A stretch of 55,748 bases of DNA from Pseudomonas sp. NFIX28 (GTDB lineage Bacteria > Pseudomonadota > Gammaproteobacteria > Pseudomonadales > Pseudomonadaceae), in assembly GCF_900107395.1 (NCBI RefSeq), contig NZ_FNPW01000024.1, forward strand, positions 1 to 55,748, written 5' to 3'. A program made the position numbers and the translations under genes. Every line of letters begins with the position of its first letter. Within the stretch, counting starts at the first letter, position 1. Below the pieces are notes generated by a model that was not told the origin of the DNA, did no database searches, and was given only the letters and a program-made list of their open reading frames with translations. Of the stretch, positions 24,640 through 32,957 are shown in pieces.

Positions 24640-26814
24640 TCAGGCCGGCTTGTGCTGGTCGGCGGCCATGATCGAGGGGGCCAGGGAAATGCCCGTCATC
24701 TGGCAGATGTCCGCGAGCGTCGCCTTTTGCTTGTCGAAGGCCTTGGCCAGGTCCAGCGCAGCTTCCTGGATGTCCAGGCCGAACTCCTTGATCACCTCGC
24801 TCTGATCGAACAGGAAGCCATAGGCCAGCAGTTCTGGAGTCCGCGACTCATCCTTGGGCACGATGATGATTTTCCAGAAGCGGGTCGGGTAATGCACCGG
24901 GCCCTTGCCGAAATCCTTCTCGACGCAGGAAGCCCCCAGCACCGGGCCGGCAAAAATGATGGCCTGGCCGCCCCCGGCTTCGATCTGTTCGGCCAGCTCG
25001 CCCTCGAAATACCCCCAGATGCCTTTGCGATTGCGGTAGTGGGCGCCGTCGGGCGACTCCTGGTTGAACAGTTCGTGCTGCGGCGTGCAATTGGTCCAGT
25101 GGTAGGTGTCGGCGTTGGCGTATTCGGTATCGATTCCCGGCTGGCCCCAGCAGCTGTCTTCGCGGCGCACGATATGGCCGCGATCGAAGTTGCCGGCCGG
25201 CGCGTAGATATCGCTGTTGGTCAGTTGAAAGCGGCTCGGTACCCGGCGGTCGAGGCGCCAGCTTTCGCCACCGAAGCCGCGGCGCCCGCGCGCATCGCCA
25301 CGCACCTCGGGCCGGTAGTCGGCATTGGAGGCGGCCCACATCGGCATGCGGTAGTGCTTGTTCATCACCAGCGAGTAGCGGTGATAGGGCAATGGCAGCG
25401 CGGCGTCGTCGTTCAGCCCGGCGAGCCGCATGGCCGGCACGTTGCGCGCCGAGGCGGCGTGTTCGCGGTAGTCGCCGACCCGGTAGAGCTGGGCCAGCAG
25501 GTCGCCCTCGACGAAGGGCGGCGGCACCGGCACGCCGAGAAAGTCCGGGTCGTAGCCGGGGCGGGCCTCGTAGTCGAGGTCGAAGGTCAGGGTCTTTTCC
25601 AGGGCCGCGGCGGCTGGGGCCGGTTCGCCCGATACCGCCGCGACAGGCGCCACGCCGAGGCTCGCGGCGAGGCTGGCCGGGCTGTCCGCGGGGTGGCTGA
25701 GGATGTTGATGGTGGTGGGGCCGGAGATATGAAAGATGTTCTGCGACATATCGGGCATTCCTTGGCGGCGCGGCGCAGCGGACAGGGCTTCGGTAACGCT
25801 GAATGTGGCCAGCGGGTCGGCGGTCTGCTCCATGAGTTGGGCCAGCAGCTCGGCTGGCTTGCCGGTCAGTTGCAGGGCCTTGAGCGCGCCGACGATGCTG
25901 CTGACCCGGGTGCCCTCGTTGGCCACCCAGTCGACCGTGCTTTCCTCATCCCCCTCGGGGCTCCAGATGCTGCGATCCTGCTTGAGGATGTTGCCGGCTT
26001 CATCGGTCCTGGGAATGCCGCAATGGTGCAGGGCGATCAGCTCCCAGTTGTCGCTGAACACCGGTGAGCCGGAGGCGCCTTCGGCGGTGTCGGTCTCGTA
26101 GTGCAAGAAGCCCTGGTCGAGAATGTCCAGCAGGCGGTTGTTGGTCGTGGCGTACTGGCGCGGGCCGCCGTCGGGGTGCTGGATGATGTTCATCGGCCGG
26201 CCGCGCAGGGTCTTGCCGGTGGCTTCGATCAGGCGGATGCAGCCGTAGTCCGACAGCGCCTCGCCGCGGGTGCCTTGGGGGGCGATGGCCACCAGGCAGA
26301 AATCCAGCGCCTCGTCGGCAAAGTAGAACTGCTCCGGTTGCAGATGGAAGTAGCTGCCTTCGTTGATGCCGCGCTCCTGTTTTTCGTAGAGAAAGTTGGC
26401 GGCGCAATCCACGGCGTCCACATAGCGCGGGAACACGTGCTGGTTGGTCAGCAACAGGTTGGGCGATACCAGGAAGCCGGTGGCGAAACCCTCGACCACC
26501 GTCCCCGGGCGTGGCGCATTGACCAGCCGGGCCACGGGCCTTGCCGCCAGGCGGGCGGCTTCGCTGGGGGCGAAGAAGCTCGGGTCCCAGGTGCCGATCC
26601 GCCGTTCCAGCCCAGCCTTGGCCAGCAGGGCGCGGGCGTTCTCGCGGGCGACCCACTTGGCCAGCTGTTGCGGTGAGTCGCCGGCACCGGGGCCCAGTTC
26701 GCGAAGGCGCGACTGCGATTCGTTGCGTGCCCCGGCCTGCTGGTTCCAGCGTGCGAGGGCTTTGGCCATGTTGCTTCTGCGGGCAGTGGCAATGGCATCC
26801 GGGGTCTTGCTCAA
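24640..26814 (-). CDS. Fusion of a trypsin-like protease and a DRGH-type non-specific nuclease
   Basis: The protein has about 724 residues. Residues about 100-260 form a V8/trypsin-like protease with His126 (LLLTNQHVF), Asp171 (ALDFCLVAI) and Ser248 (EGASGSPVF). Residues about 470-700 form a DNA/RNA non-specific endonuclease with FDRGHIVRRED (His547 as general base) and NCTPQHELFN (Asn584 as likely metal ligand). Both active sites look intact. A linker with FHISGPTTINI joins them. There is no signal peptide, so it should be cytoplasmic. The TTG at 26814 has AGGAGG upstream at normal spacing. An ATG at 26769 is an alternative. It may be a conflict or stress effector in which the nuclease is activated by proteolysis, which is an inference. 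Confidence 0.8.
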   Translation of the reverse strand: MSKTPDAIATARRSNMAKALARWNQQAGARNESQSRLRELGPGAGDSPQQLAKWVARENARALLAKAGLERRIGTWDPSFFAPSEAARLAARPVARLVNAPRPGTVVEGFATGFLVSPNLLLTNQHVFPRYVDAVDCAANFLYEKQERGINEGSYFHLQPEQFYFADEALDFCLVAIAPQGTRGEALSDYGCIRLIEATGKTLRGRPMNIIQHPDGGPRQYATTNNRLLDILDQGFLHYETDTAEGASGSPVFSDNWELIALHHCGIPRTDEAGNILKQDRSIWSPEGDEESTVDWVANEGTRVSSIVGALKALQLTGKPAELLAQLMEQTADPLATFSVTEALSAAPRRQGMPDMSQNIFHISGPTTINILSHPADSPASLAASLGVAPVAAVSGEPAPAAAALEKTLTFDLDYEARPGYDPDFLGVPVPPPFVEGDLLAQLYRVGDYREHAASARNVPAMRLAGLNDDAALPLPYHRYSLVMNKHYRMPMWAASNADYRPEVRGDARGRRGFGGESWRLDRRVPSRFQLTNSDIYAPAGNFDRGHIVRREDSCWGQPGIDTEYANADTYHWTNCTPQHELFNQESPDGAHYRNRKGIWGYFEGELAEQIEAGGGQAIIFAGPVLGASCVEKDFGKGPVHYPTRFWKIIIVPKDESRTPELLAYGFLFDQSEVIKEFGLDIQEAALDLAKAFDKQKATLADICQMTGISLAPSIMAADQHKPA

Positions 26815-26925
26815 GGGCACCTCCTGGCGGGCACGGGATTCCTTTCGGACAGTCGCCTTGAGCGTAGACAACAAGTGCCGCGCAGGACGGCTGGCGTCAT
26901 GCCGGCTCGTCGGATCCGCCTTCCA

Positions 26926-27786
26926 TTACGCGCCTTTGCCGGCCGGTGTCTTCAGGCGTTCCAGCAACACCTTGGCCACGCCCTGGGCCGAGGCCGGGTT
27001 CTGCCCGGTCACCAGCTCGCGGTCGATCACCACGTTTTCGCTCCATGGCGAGCGGTTGCTGCGGTACAGGCCTCCGGCCTGCTCCAGCGCGGTTTGCGGA
27101 TAGAAGCGCATGGCGCCGCCGCCCAGCAGGCCCTTGGCCAATTCTTCTTCCTGGTTGCTGATGACCGTGAACTGGTAGCCGGCGTAGATCCAGCCCGGGG
27201 CGCTGGCCTTGCCGCCACTGGCCAACTGCTGGGTGAAATCCTGCGCCTGGGGCAAGGTCGACAGCAGGGCGATGGGGCCGTGGCAGACCAGCGCGGTGGT
27301 CTTGGCGTTCTGGTGGACGTTGCTCAGCAGCCGGCCCAGCTCGGGGCTGTGCAGCAGGTCCTGCATCGGCGCATGGCCGCCGGGCACGTACAGCGCATCG
27401 AAGTGCTCGTAGCCGATCTGTTCGACCCGCGCCAGGCTGATCACCGGCGACTCGCCCGGGACGGTGATTTTCAACTGGTCGAGCAGTGCCTGGTGGGCCT
27501 GCAGCGCGGCGACATCGTTGTTGAAATACATCTTGTCGGTGGAGGAACGGTCCAGCGTCGGCGCCTTGCCCTGCGGGGTGGCGAAGGTTATCGAGTGGCC
27601 GGCGTCGAGCAGTTGCTTGACCGGCTGCATCAGTTCGTTGAGGTAGAAGCCGGTGGAAAACACCTTGCCGTCCTTGAGGTCGAGGTGGTCGGAATCCGAC
27701 AGCACCACCAGCACATTGGCGGCGTGGGCGTTGAACGCAGCGGTGGCGAGGGTCAGGGCTAGAGCGAGTTTGCTGAGCGGGCGCAT
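26926..27786 (-). CDS. Exported DJ-1/PfpI-family protein
   Basis: A 286-residue protein with a clear signal peptide (RPLSKLALALTLATAAFNAHA, cleavage before ANVLVVL), hence periplasmic. The DJ-1/PfpI core shows VLVVLSDSD, HFDALYVPGGHAPMQDL and the nucleophile elbow ALVCHGPIAL with the reactive Cys followed by His. Family members act as glyoxalases, chaperones or peptidases, and the specific role here is unknown. It is divergent from a LysR gene that probably controls it. Confidence 0.85.
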   Translation of the reverse strand: MRPLSKLALALTLATAAFNAHAANVLVVLSDSDHLDLKDGKVFSTGFYLNELMQPVKQLLDAGHSITFATPQGKAPTLDRSSTDKMYFNNDVAALQAHQALLDQLKITVPGESPVISLARVEQIGYEHFDALYVPGGHAPMQDLLHSPELGRLLSNVHQNAKTTALVCHGPIALLSTLPQAQDFTQQLASGGKASAPGWIYAGYQFTVISNQEEELAKGLLGGGAMRFYPQTALEQAGGLYRSNRSPWSENVVIDRELVTGQNPASAQGVAKVLLERLKTPAGKGA

Positions 27787-27905
27787 GGAATTTCCTGAGC
27801 ATGGGGGAGGGAGCGTGGCAATTGCGACGGATGGCTCACTGTATTCATGCCTTTGCGGGCGATAAACTCGCGCCAGTGGAAATCACTTGTTCTCTGGAGG
27901 TTAGG

Positions 27906-28856
27906 GTGAGCCGTCGATTCGATTATCTGGCTGACGTCGAGGTGTTCGTCAGCGTGGTGGAAAAGGGCTCCTTGAGCGCCGGCGCGGTGGCGCTGGGCAC
28001 CACTCCTTCGGTGGTCAGCCGGGCGATTTCGCGGTTGGAGGCGCGCCTGGGCGTGCAGTTGCTGCGCCGCACCACAAGACGCCTGAGCCTGACCGAGGCC
28101 GGCCTGCTGTATCTCGAGCAATCGCGGGCGGCGTTCGAATTGATCGACGGCGCGGAGCGCAGCATCCAGGGCCAGGAGGGCGAGTTGAATGGCCGGGTGC
28201 GCCTCAGCGTGCCGACCACCTACGGGCATTACCGGCTGCCGGCGCTGCTCGCCGGCTTTGCCCGGCATTACCCGCAGGTGCGCATCGAACTGAGCATCAG
28301 CAACCGCAACGTCGACCTGGTGGCCGAAGGTTATGACCTGGCGATCCGCCTTGGCCAACTGCCCGACAGCGGCCTGGTGGGGCGCAAGCTGGAGGATGCG
28401 CCGCTGTGCCTGGTGGCGTCCCCGCAATACCTGCAACGCGCCGGCACGCCGCGGCAACTGGAGGACCTGGCGACCCATGTCTGCCTGCCGTTCATCATGC
28501 CCAGCAGCGGCCGGGTCGGTGCCTGGCTGTTGCGCGATCAGGGGCGGGACCTGGAGTGGACGCCCCAGGCGAATATCCAGGTGGCCGACGATGTGCTGGG
28601 CATCGTGTCCCTGGCCGAACATGGCATGGGCATCTGCCAGACCTATGAATTCATCGTCCGCGAACGAATCGCCAGCGGCCGCCTGGTGGCGGTGCTGCCG
28701 GAGGCGGGCGGCCGCTCGCGACCGTTCTCGGTGATCTACCCGCCGCACCGCCAGTTGTCGGCGGCGGCGCGGGCGCTGATCGAGCATTTGACCCAGGCCG
28801 TGGCGCAGGCGGGCGATCTGCCAGGCGGGTCAAAGACGGCCGGCGGGCGCCGATAG
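27906..28856 (+). CDS. LysR-family transcriptional regulator
   Basis: A 316-residue LysR protein. The DNA-binding domain reads FDYLADVEVFVSVVEKGSLSAGAVALGT, then SVVSRAISRLEARLG. The effector domain follows (GRVRLSVPTTYGHYRLP, DLAIRLGQLPDSGLVGRKL), of the CrgA/AaeR-like subgroup. The GTG at 27906 has TGGAGG upstream and gives the normal N-terminus. Earlier in-frame starts would add residues that fit no LysR protein. It is divergent from the DJ-1/PfpI gene, 119 bp apart. Confidence 0.85.
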   Translation: MSRRFDYLADVEVFVSVVEKGSLSAGAVALGTTPSVVSRAISRLEARLGVQLLRRTTRRLSLTEAGLLYLEQSRAAFELIDGAERSIQGQEGELNGRVRLSVPTTYGHYRLPALLAGFARHYPQVRIELSISNRNVDLVAEGYDLAIRLGQLPDSGLVGRKLEDAPLCLVASPQYLQRAGTPRQLEDLATHVCLPFIMPSSGRVGAWLLRDQGRDLEWTPQANIQVADDVLGIVSLAEHGMGICQTYEFIVRERIASGRLVAVLPEAGGRSRPFSVIYPPHRQLSAAARALIEHLTQAVAQAGDLPGGSKTAGGRR

Positions 28857-28934
28857 TCCGAAATCCCGGGAGGAAGGCTTAAAAAAAGCCGCAACCGAGG
28901 CAGGGCAGGGATTTACTGAGAATCTGACGCTCTT

Positions 28935-28953
28935 TACAATGATAATCATTGCT
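28935..28953 (+). promoter_or_regulatory. Fur box upstream of the TonB-dependent receptor
   Basis: The core AATGATAATCATT (28938-28950) is a perfect inverted repeat and matches the Fur consensus GATAATGATAATCATTATC well. It ends only a few bases before the first possible ATG of the receptor gene. Confidence 0.8.
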
Positions 28954-28957
28954 ATTC

Positions 28958-31111
28958 ATGTCTCCCTCCCTCGAGTGCCCATTCTTGAAGTCATCCTGTC
29001 CGCGTGCCCGCCGTAAAACCCTGATCAAACGCATGTTGCCGACACTGTCTTGCTGCCTGGTCGCCAGCCCGTTGTGGGCACAGGACACCGTCGAACTGCC
29101 GACCACCGACATCCAGGCCGACCGCCTCGCCCAGGACACCGGCTACACCACCTCGCAAGCCAGCACGGCGAGCAAAAGCAACGTGCCGATCAAGGAGGAA
29201 GCGCAGTCGATCAACGTGGTGACCCAGCAGACCCTGGCCGACTATCAGGTGCGCTCGCTGAACGACGCCATGAAGTTCGTCAGCGGCGTCAGCCAGGGCA
29301 ACACCCTGGGCGGCTCCCGGGACTCGCTGGTCAAGCGCGGTTTCGGCACCAACGACGATGGCTCGATCCTGCGCGATGGCGTGCGCTCCAACCTGGGGCA
29401 GAACTTCAGCGCCACCACCGAACGGGTCGAAGTGCTCAAGGGCCCGGCCTCGATGCTCTACGGCGCGCTGGAGCCGGGCGGCCTGGTGAACATCATCAGC
29501 AAGCAGCCGCAGTACACCCAGAGCACCACCCTCAGCGGCTCGGCCTACAGCGAAGGCGGCGGCACCATGGCCCTGGACACCACCGGGCCGCTGGGCGATA
29601 CCGGCCTGGCCTATCGCCTGATCGCCGAGCGCGGCCATGAAGACTACTGGCGCAACTACGGGGTCAACGAACACACCCTGGTGGCGCCGTCGCTGACCTG
29701 GACCGGCGAGCGCGCCAGCCTGACCCTGAGCTACGAATACAACGACTACTCCAGCCCGTTCGACCGCGGCACCGTGTTCACCAACGGCCATCCGGCGGAC
29801 ATCGACTACGACAAGCGCCTGGACGAGCGCTGGGCGAAAAGCGTCGGCATCCGCGAAGTGGCCAGCGCGCGCTTCGAATACCAGCTGAGCGATGCCTGGA
29901 AAACCCGCGTTACCTACGGCTGGAACAACGACCGCTACAGCCTGTCGATCGCCCAGCCCAACAGCTTGAGCGGCAACATCCTGCGCCGCGCCGCCAACGG
30001 CGCCCATTACGACGACGAAACCCGCTATGCCAGCTGGGACTTCATCGGCCAGCAGGAGCTGTTCGGCCAGCGCCATGACCTGCTGGTGGGCGTCGACAGC
30101 GAGCACTCCGACCAGTACCGCGGCAAGACCTACCGCAACACCCCCCGTGGCGGCTTCGACATCACCGCGCCGGTCTACGGCAACCTGGCCGAGCCAAGCC
30201 TGGTCAGCGCCACGCAAAGCAACCTGCGCAACCAGCTGACTTCCAGCTCGGTGTACTTCAAGGACAACTGGCACTTGGACGACCAGTGGATCCTGGTCTT
30301 CGGTGGTCGCCAGCAGCATTACGACCAATACAGCGACCAGGGCCTGGGCAAGAGCTACACGGTCAACCGCGACAGCAACGGCGACACCTTCGTGCCGTTC
30401 CTCGGCCTGGTGTTCAAGGCCACCGACAGCCTGTCGCTGTACGGCAACTACAGCCGTTCGTTCAAGCCCAACACCGATGTCGACGACGCCGGCAACACCT
30501 TCGATCCGGAGGAGGGGCGCAGCTACGAGGTGGGCGCCAAGTACGACCCGCTGCCGGGCCTGAACATCAACCTGGCGCTGTACGACATCGAGAAGAAAAA
30601 CGTGGTGACCACCACCACGGTCAACGGCGTAAGCCTCTCGGAAGCGGCCGGCAAGGTCGGCTCCCAGGGCGTGGAACTGGACGTGACCGGGCGCATCGCC
30701 GAGCGCTGGGACCTGATCGGCACCTACGCCTATAACCACACCGAGATCCTCGACGACCCGAGCAACGAAGGCCATCGCCTGGCCAACGCGCCCAAGCACA
30801 CCGCCAGCCTGTACCTGAGCCACCACCTGAATGTGCCCGCGCAGTTCGGCGCCTGGCATGCCGGTGGCGGGGCGCGTTATGTCGGCGAGCGCGCGGCCAA
30901 CAATGCCAACGATTTCTGGCTCAGCAGCTACACCGTGGCCGATGCGTTCGTGCGTTGGGAATCGCCGCTGTTCGGCTACCAGACCAGCCTGCAGTTCAAC
31001 GTCGACAACCTGTTCGACAAGCAGTACTACCCGTCGTCCACCGGCAGCCAGTTGCAGGTCAACGTCGGCGAGCCGCGCACCGCCCGCCTGAGCGCCAGCG
31101 TGACTTTCTGA
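28958..31111 (+). CDS. TonB-dependent siderophore receptor (no signalling domain)
   Basis: Outer-membrane receptor of about 717 residues for a ferric siderophore, probably hydroxamate-like (FhuA/FoxA group) but not assignable. The signal peptide runs up to SCCLVASPLWAQ. The plug domain follows (EEAQSINVVTQQTLADYQ, VKRGFGTNDDGSILRDGVR, RVEVLKGPASMLYGALEPGGLVNII), then the 22-strand barrel ending in LSASVTF. There is no STN domain, so no signalling to a sigma factor. The start is uncertain: ATG 28958 lies 4 bp after the Fur box. A TTG at 28985 or ATG at 29033 would leave more room for the promoter. Confidence 0.87.
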   Translation: MSPSLECPFLKSSCPRARRKTLIKRMLPTLSCCLVASPLWAQDTVELPTTDIQADRLAQDTGYTTSQASTASKSNVPIKEEAQSINVVTQQTLADYQVRSLNDAMKFVSGVSQGNTLGGSRDSLVKRGFGTNDDGSILRDGVRSNLGQNFSATTERVEVLKGPASMLYGALEPGGLVNIISKQPQYTQSTTLSGSAYSEGGGTMALDTTGPLGDTGLAYRLIAERGHEDYWRNYGVNEHTLVAPSLTWTGERASLTLSYEYNDYSSPFDRGTVFTNGHPADIDYDKRLDERWAKSVGIREVASARFEYQLSDAWKTRVTYGWNNDRYSLSIAQPNSLSGNILRRAANGAHYDDETRYASWDFIGQQELFGQRHDLLVGVDSEHSDQYRGKTYRNTPRGGFDITAPVYGNLAEPSLVSATQSNLRNQLTSSSVYFKDNWHLDDQWILVFGGRQQHYDQYSDQGLGKSYTVNRDSNGDTFVPFLGLVFKATDSLSLYGNYSRSFKPNTDVDDAGNTFDPEEGRSYEVGAKYDPLPGLNINLALYDIEKKNVVTTTTVNGVSLSEAAGKVGSQGVELDVTGRIAERWDLIGTYAYNHTEILDDPSNEGHRLANAPKHTASLYLSHHLNVPAQFGAWHAGGGARYVGERAANNANDFWLSSYTVADAFVRWESPLFGYQTSLQFNVDNLFDKQYYPSSTGSQLQVNVGEPRTARLSASVTF

Positions 31112-31409
31112 CAAGCGCCCGGCCCGCCGACGACATGGGCAGCCTGGCCCTGAGCAGCCAGCGCCTGCCGCCGATCGCCATTCGCCTGGAGGCGTTGGGG
31201 CAGACGTTTCATAAGTGAGGGGACGGGGGGCTGGCCGATTAGCCGCAGGCGCCTGTTGCGGGCAGGCCAATGCCAGGGATTGATCATTTGTTCGCGAGAT
31301 TGATGGCTAATAGCCACAATCGAGCTTGTGACAGCCCAGGGCACGGCGTAGGATGCGCGCCCTGATCAGCCTGGCTGAACCGTTTTACCCGAATGCGACA
31401 TGGATTGTT
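31112..31409. other. 298 bp intergenic region before the type I secretion locus
   Basis: No certain gene is seen. A short open frame at 31135-31218 (27 codons, ends GQTFHK) looks like the tail of a lost gene or chance. No clear promoter for the TolC-like gene stands out. Confidence 0.35.
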
Positions 31410-32822
31410 ATGACCCACTCCCCCCGTTTTTTCTCGCCGTTGCTCATCCTGGCAATGGCGACGATGCCGGCTTTCGCCGATCCCGGTGCCCAGCGTGCCG
31501 AGCTGCTGCAGGTTTACCGCCAGGCCGTCGAGCATGACGCCCAGCTGTCCGCGGCGCGCCACGAGTACCAGGCCCAGCGCGAGAGCATCCCCCAGGCTCG
31601 GGCCGGTTTGCTCCCCACACTCAATGCAGGCAGCACCGTGGAATCGGTGCGCCTGGAGCGGGATGAACCCGGCCTGACTCGCACGCGCAGCACCACGGTA
31701 TTCCAGGCCAATCTCAACCAGCCGCTGTTTCGTGCCGATCGCTGGTTTCAACTGGAAGCCGCCCATGCCAGCACCGCCCAGGCCGAGCTTGAATTGGGCG
31801 CGAAGGAGCAGGGGCTGGTGTTGACCACGGCCCAGGCCTATTTCGAAACCTTGCGCGCCCTGGACCTGCTCGCCGCCTCCAAGGCCGAGGAAGCGGCGCT
31901 CAAGCGTCAACAGCAACAGGCCCAGGCCCGCCTGGAAAATGGTGCATCGAGCATCACCGATGTACTCGATGCCCAAGCCGCCCATGACAACGCCGGCGCC
32001 AATCGCAAACTCGCCGAACGCAAGGTCGACGATGCCTTCGAGGCCTTGTCCCGCTTGACCCGCCAGGATTATTCGACGATCGAGGGCATTCAACATCAGT
32101 TGCCGGTGGAGCTACCGGTGCCCAACGATGCCAACGAATGGGTCAGCCGCGCGGTGCGCCAGAACCTGGCGTTGCAGGCCAGCAGCTACGCGGTGCTGGC
32201 CGCCGAACAGACCAACCGCCAGCGCAAGGCCGGTTATGCGCCGACCGTCGATGCGGTGGCGTCCTGGCGCAAAGGTGAAAACGATAGCTTCGGCTACAGC
32301 AACCCCACCGATTTCGGGCGCGATGGCTATCGGGGCAATGTCACGCAAAGCAGCATCGGCCTGGAGCTGAATATTCCGTTGTACTCCGGCGGCATGACCC
32401 GCTCGCAGGTGCGCGAGGCGACCGAGCGGCTGGCCCAGAGTGAAGACGAGCGCGAGGACCGTCGCCGAGAAGTGGTGCAGAACACACGCAATTTCTACCG
32501 CGCGGTGAATTCCGATATCGAGCAGGTCGTTGCCCGGCGGCAGACGATTCGTTCCGGCCAGGCCTCGGTCAAGGCCAACCAGGTAGGGCGGGACCTGGGC
32601 TCGCGTAACACCGCGGACGTGCTCAATGCCCAGCGTCAGTTGTACAACGCGGTGCGTGAGTACAACAACGCGCGCTACGACTACATCATCGACACCCTCA
32701 AGCTCAAGCAGGCGGCGGGAACCCTGAGCCCGAAAGACCTGAGCGATCTGGCGATGTACCTGACCAAGGACTACGACGCCGATCGGGATTTCCTGCCACC
32801 ACAGGAGCGCAAAGCGCTGTGA
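31410..32822 (+). CDS. TolC-family outer-membrane channel of a type I secretion system
   Basis: The protein has 470 residues. The signal peptide (THSPRFFSPLLILAMATMPAFA, cleavage before DPGAQ) is followed by two TolC-type repeats with long helices. The first repeat carries LLQVYRQAVEHDAQLSAARHEYQAQRE and PQARAGLLPTLN, the second NLALQASSYAVLAAEQTNRQRKAGYAPTV. LNIPLYSGGMTRSQVREA and GSRNTADVLNAQRQLYNAVREYNNARYDYI are also typical. It forms the trimeric exit duct for the ABC transporter and adaptor encoded next, and so probably for the RTX protein. The ATG at 31410 is chosen because it starts the signal peptide. Confidence 0.9.
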   Translation: MTHSPRFFSPLLILAMATMPAFADPGAQRAELLQVYRQAVEHDAQLSAARHEYQAQRESIPQARAGLLPTLNAGSTVESVRLERDEPGLTRTRSTTVFQANLNQPLFRADRWFQLEAAHASTAQAELELGAKEQGLVLTTAQAYFETLRALDLLAASKAEEAALKRQQQQAQARLENGASSITDVLDAQAAHDNAGANRKLAERKVDDAFEALSRLTRQDYSTIEGIQHQLPVELPVPNDANEWVSRAVRQNLALQASSYAVLAAEQTNRQRKAGYAPTVDAVASWRKGENDSFGYSNPTDFGRDGYRGNVTQSSIGLELNIPLYSGGMTRSQVREATERLAQSEDEREDRRREVVQNTRNFYRAVNSDIEQVVARRQTIRSGQASVKANQVGRDLGSRNTADVLNAQRQLYNAVREYNNARYDYIIDTLKLKQAAGTLSPKDLSDLAMYLTKDYDADRDFLPPQERKAL

Positions 32823-32874
32823 CGGGTGCCTCTCATACAGATGAATGAAATAAATCTCAATCAATGATGTCATA

Positions 32875-32905
32875 TTGATACTAATTGTTTCTTGTTTGAT
32901 ATAAC
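32875..32905 (+). promoter_or_regulatory. Likely sigma-70 promoter of the secretion/RTX genes
   Basis: In an AT-rich gap after the TolC-like gene, TTGATA (32875-32880) is followed after 17 bp by GATATA (32898-32903), with TATAAC as an overlapping alternative. The gene for the ABC transporter starts 55 bp further on. Confidence 0.5.
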
Positions 32906-32957
32906 ATCCTGAAATATCAGGACTTTACGGCCGCAACGCGGCAATGCATGGAAGCTT

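Noticed and set aside
28991..31270. A 759-codon minus-strand frame opposite the TonB receptor gene
   Set aside because: Antisense shadow. The plus strand carries the plug and barrel motifs and a Fur box.
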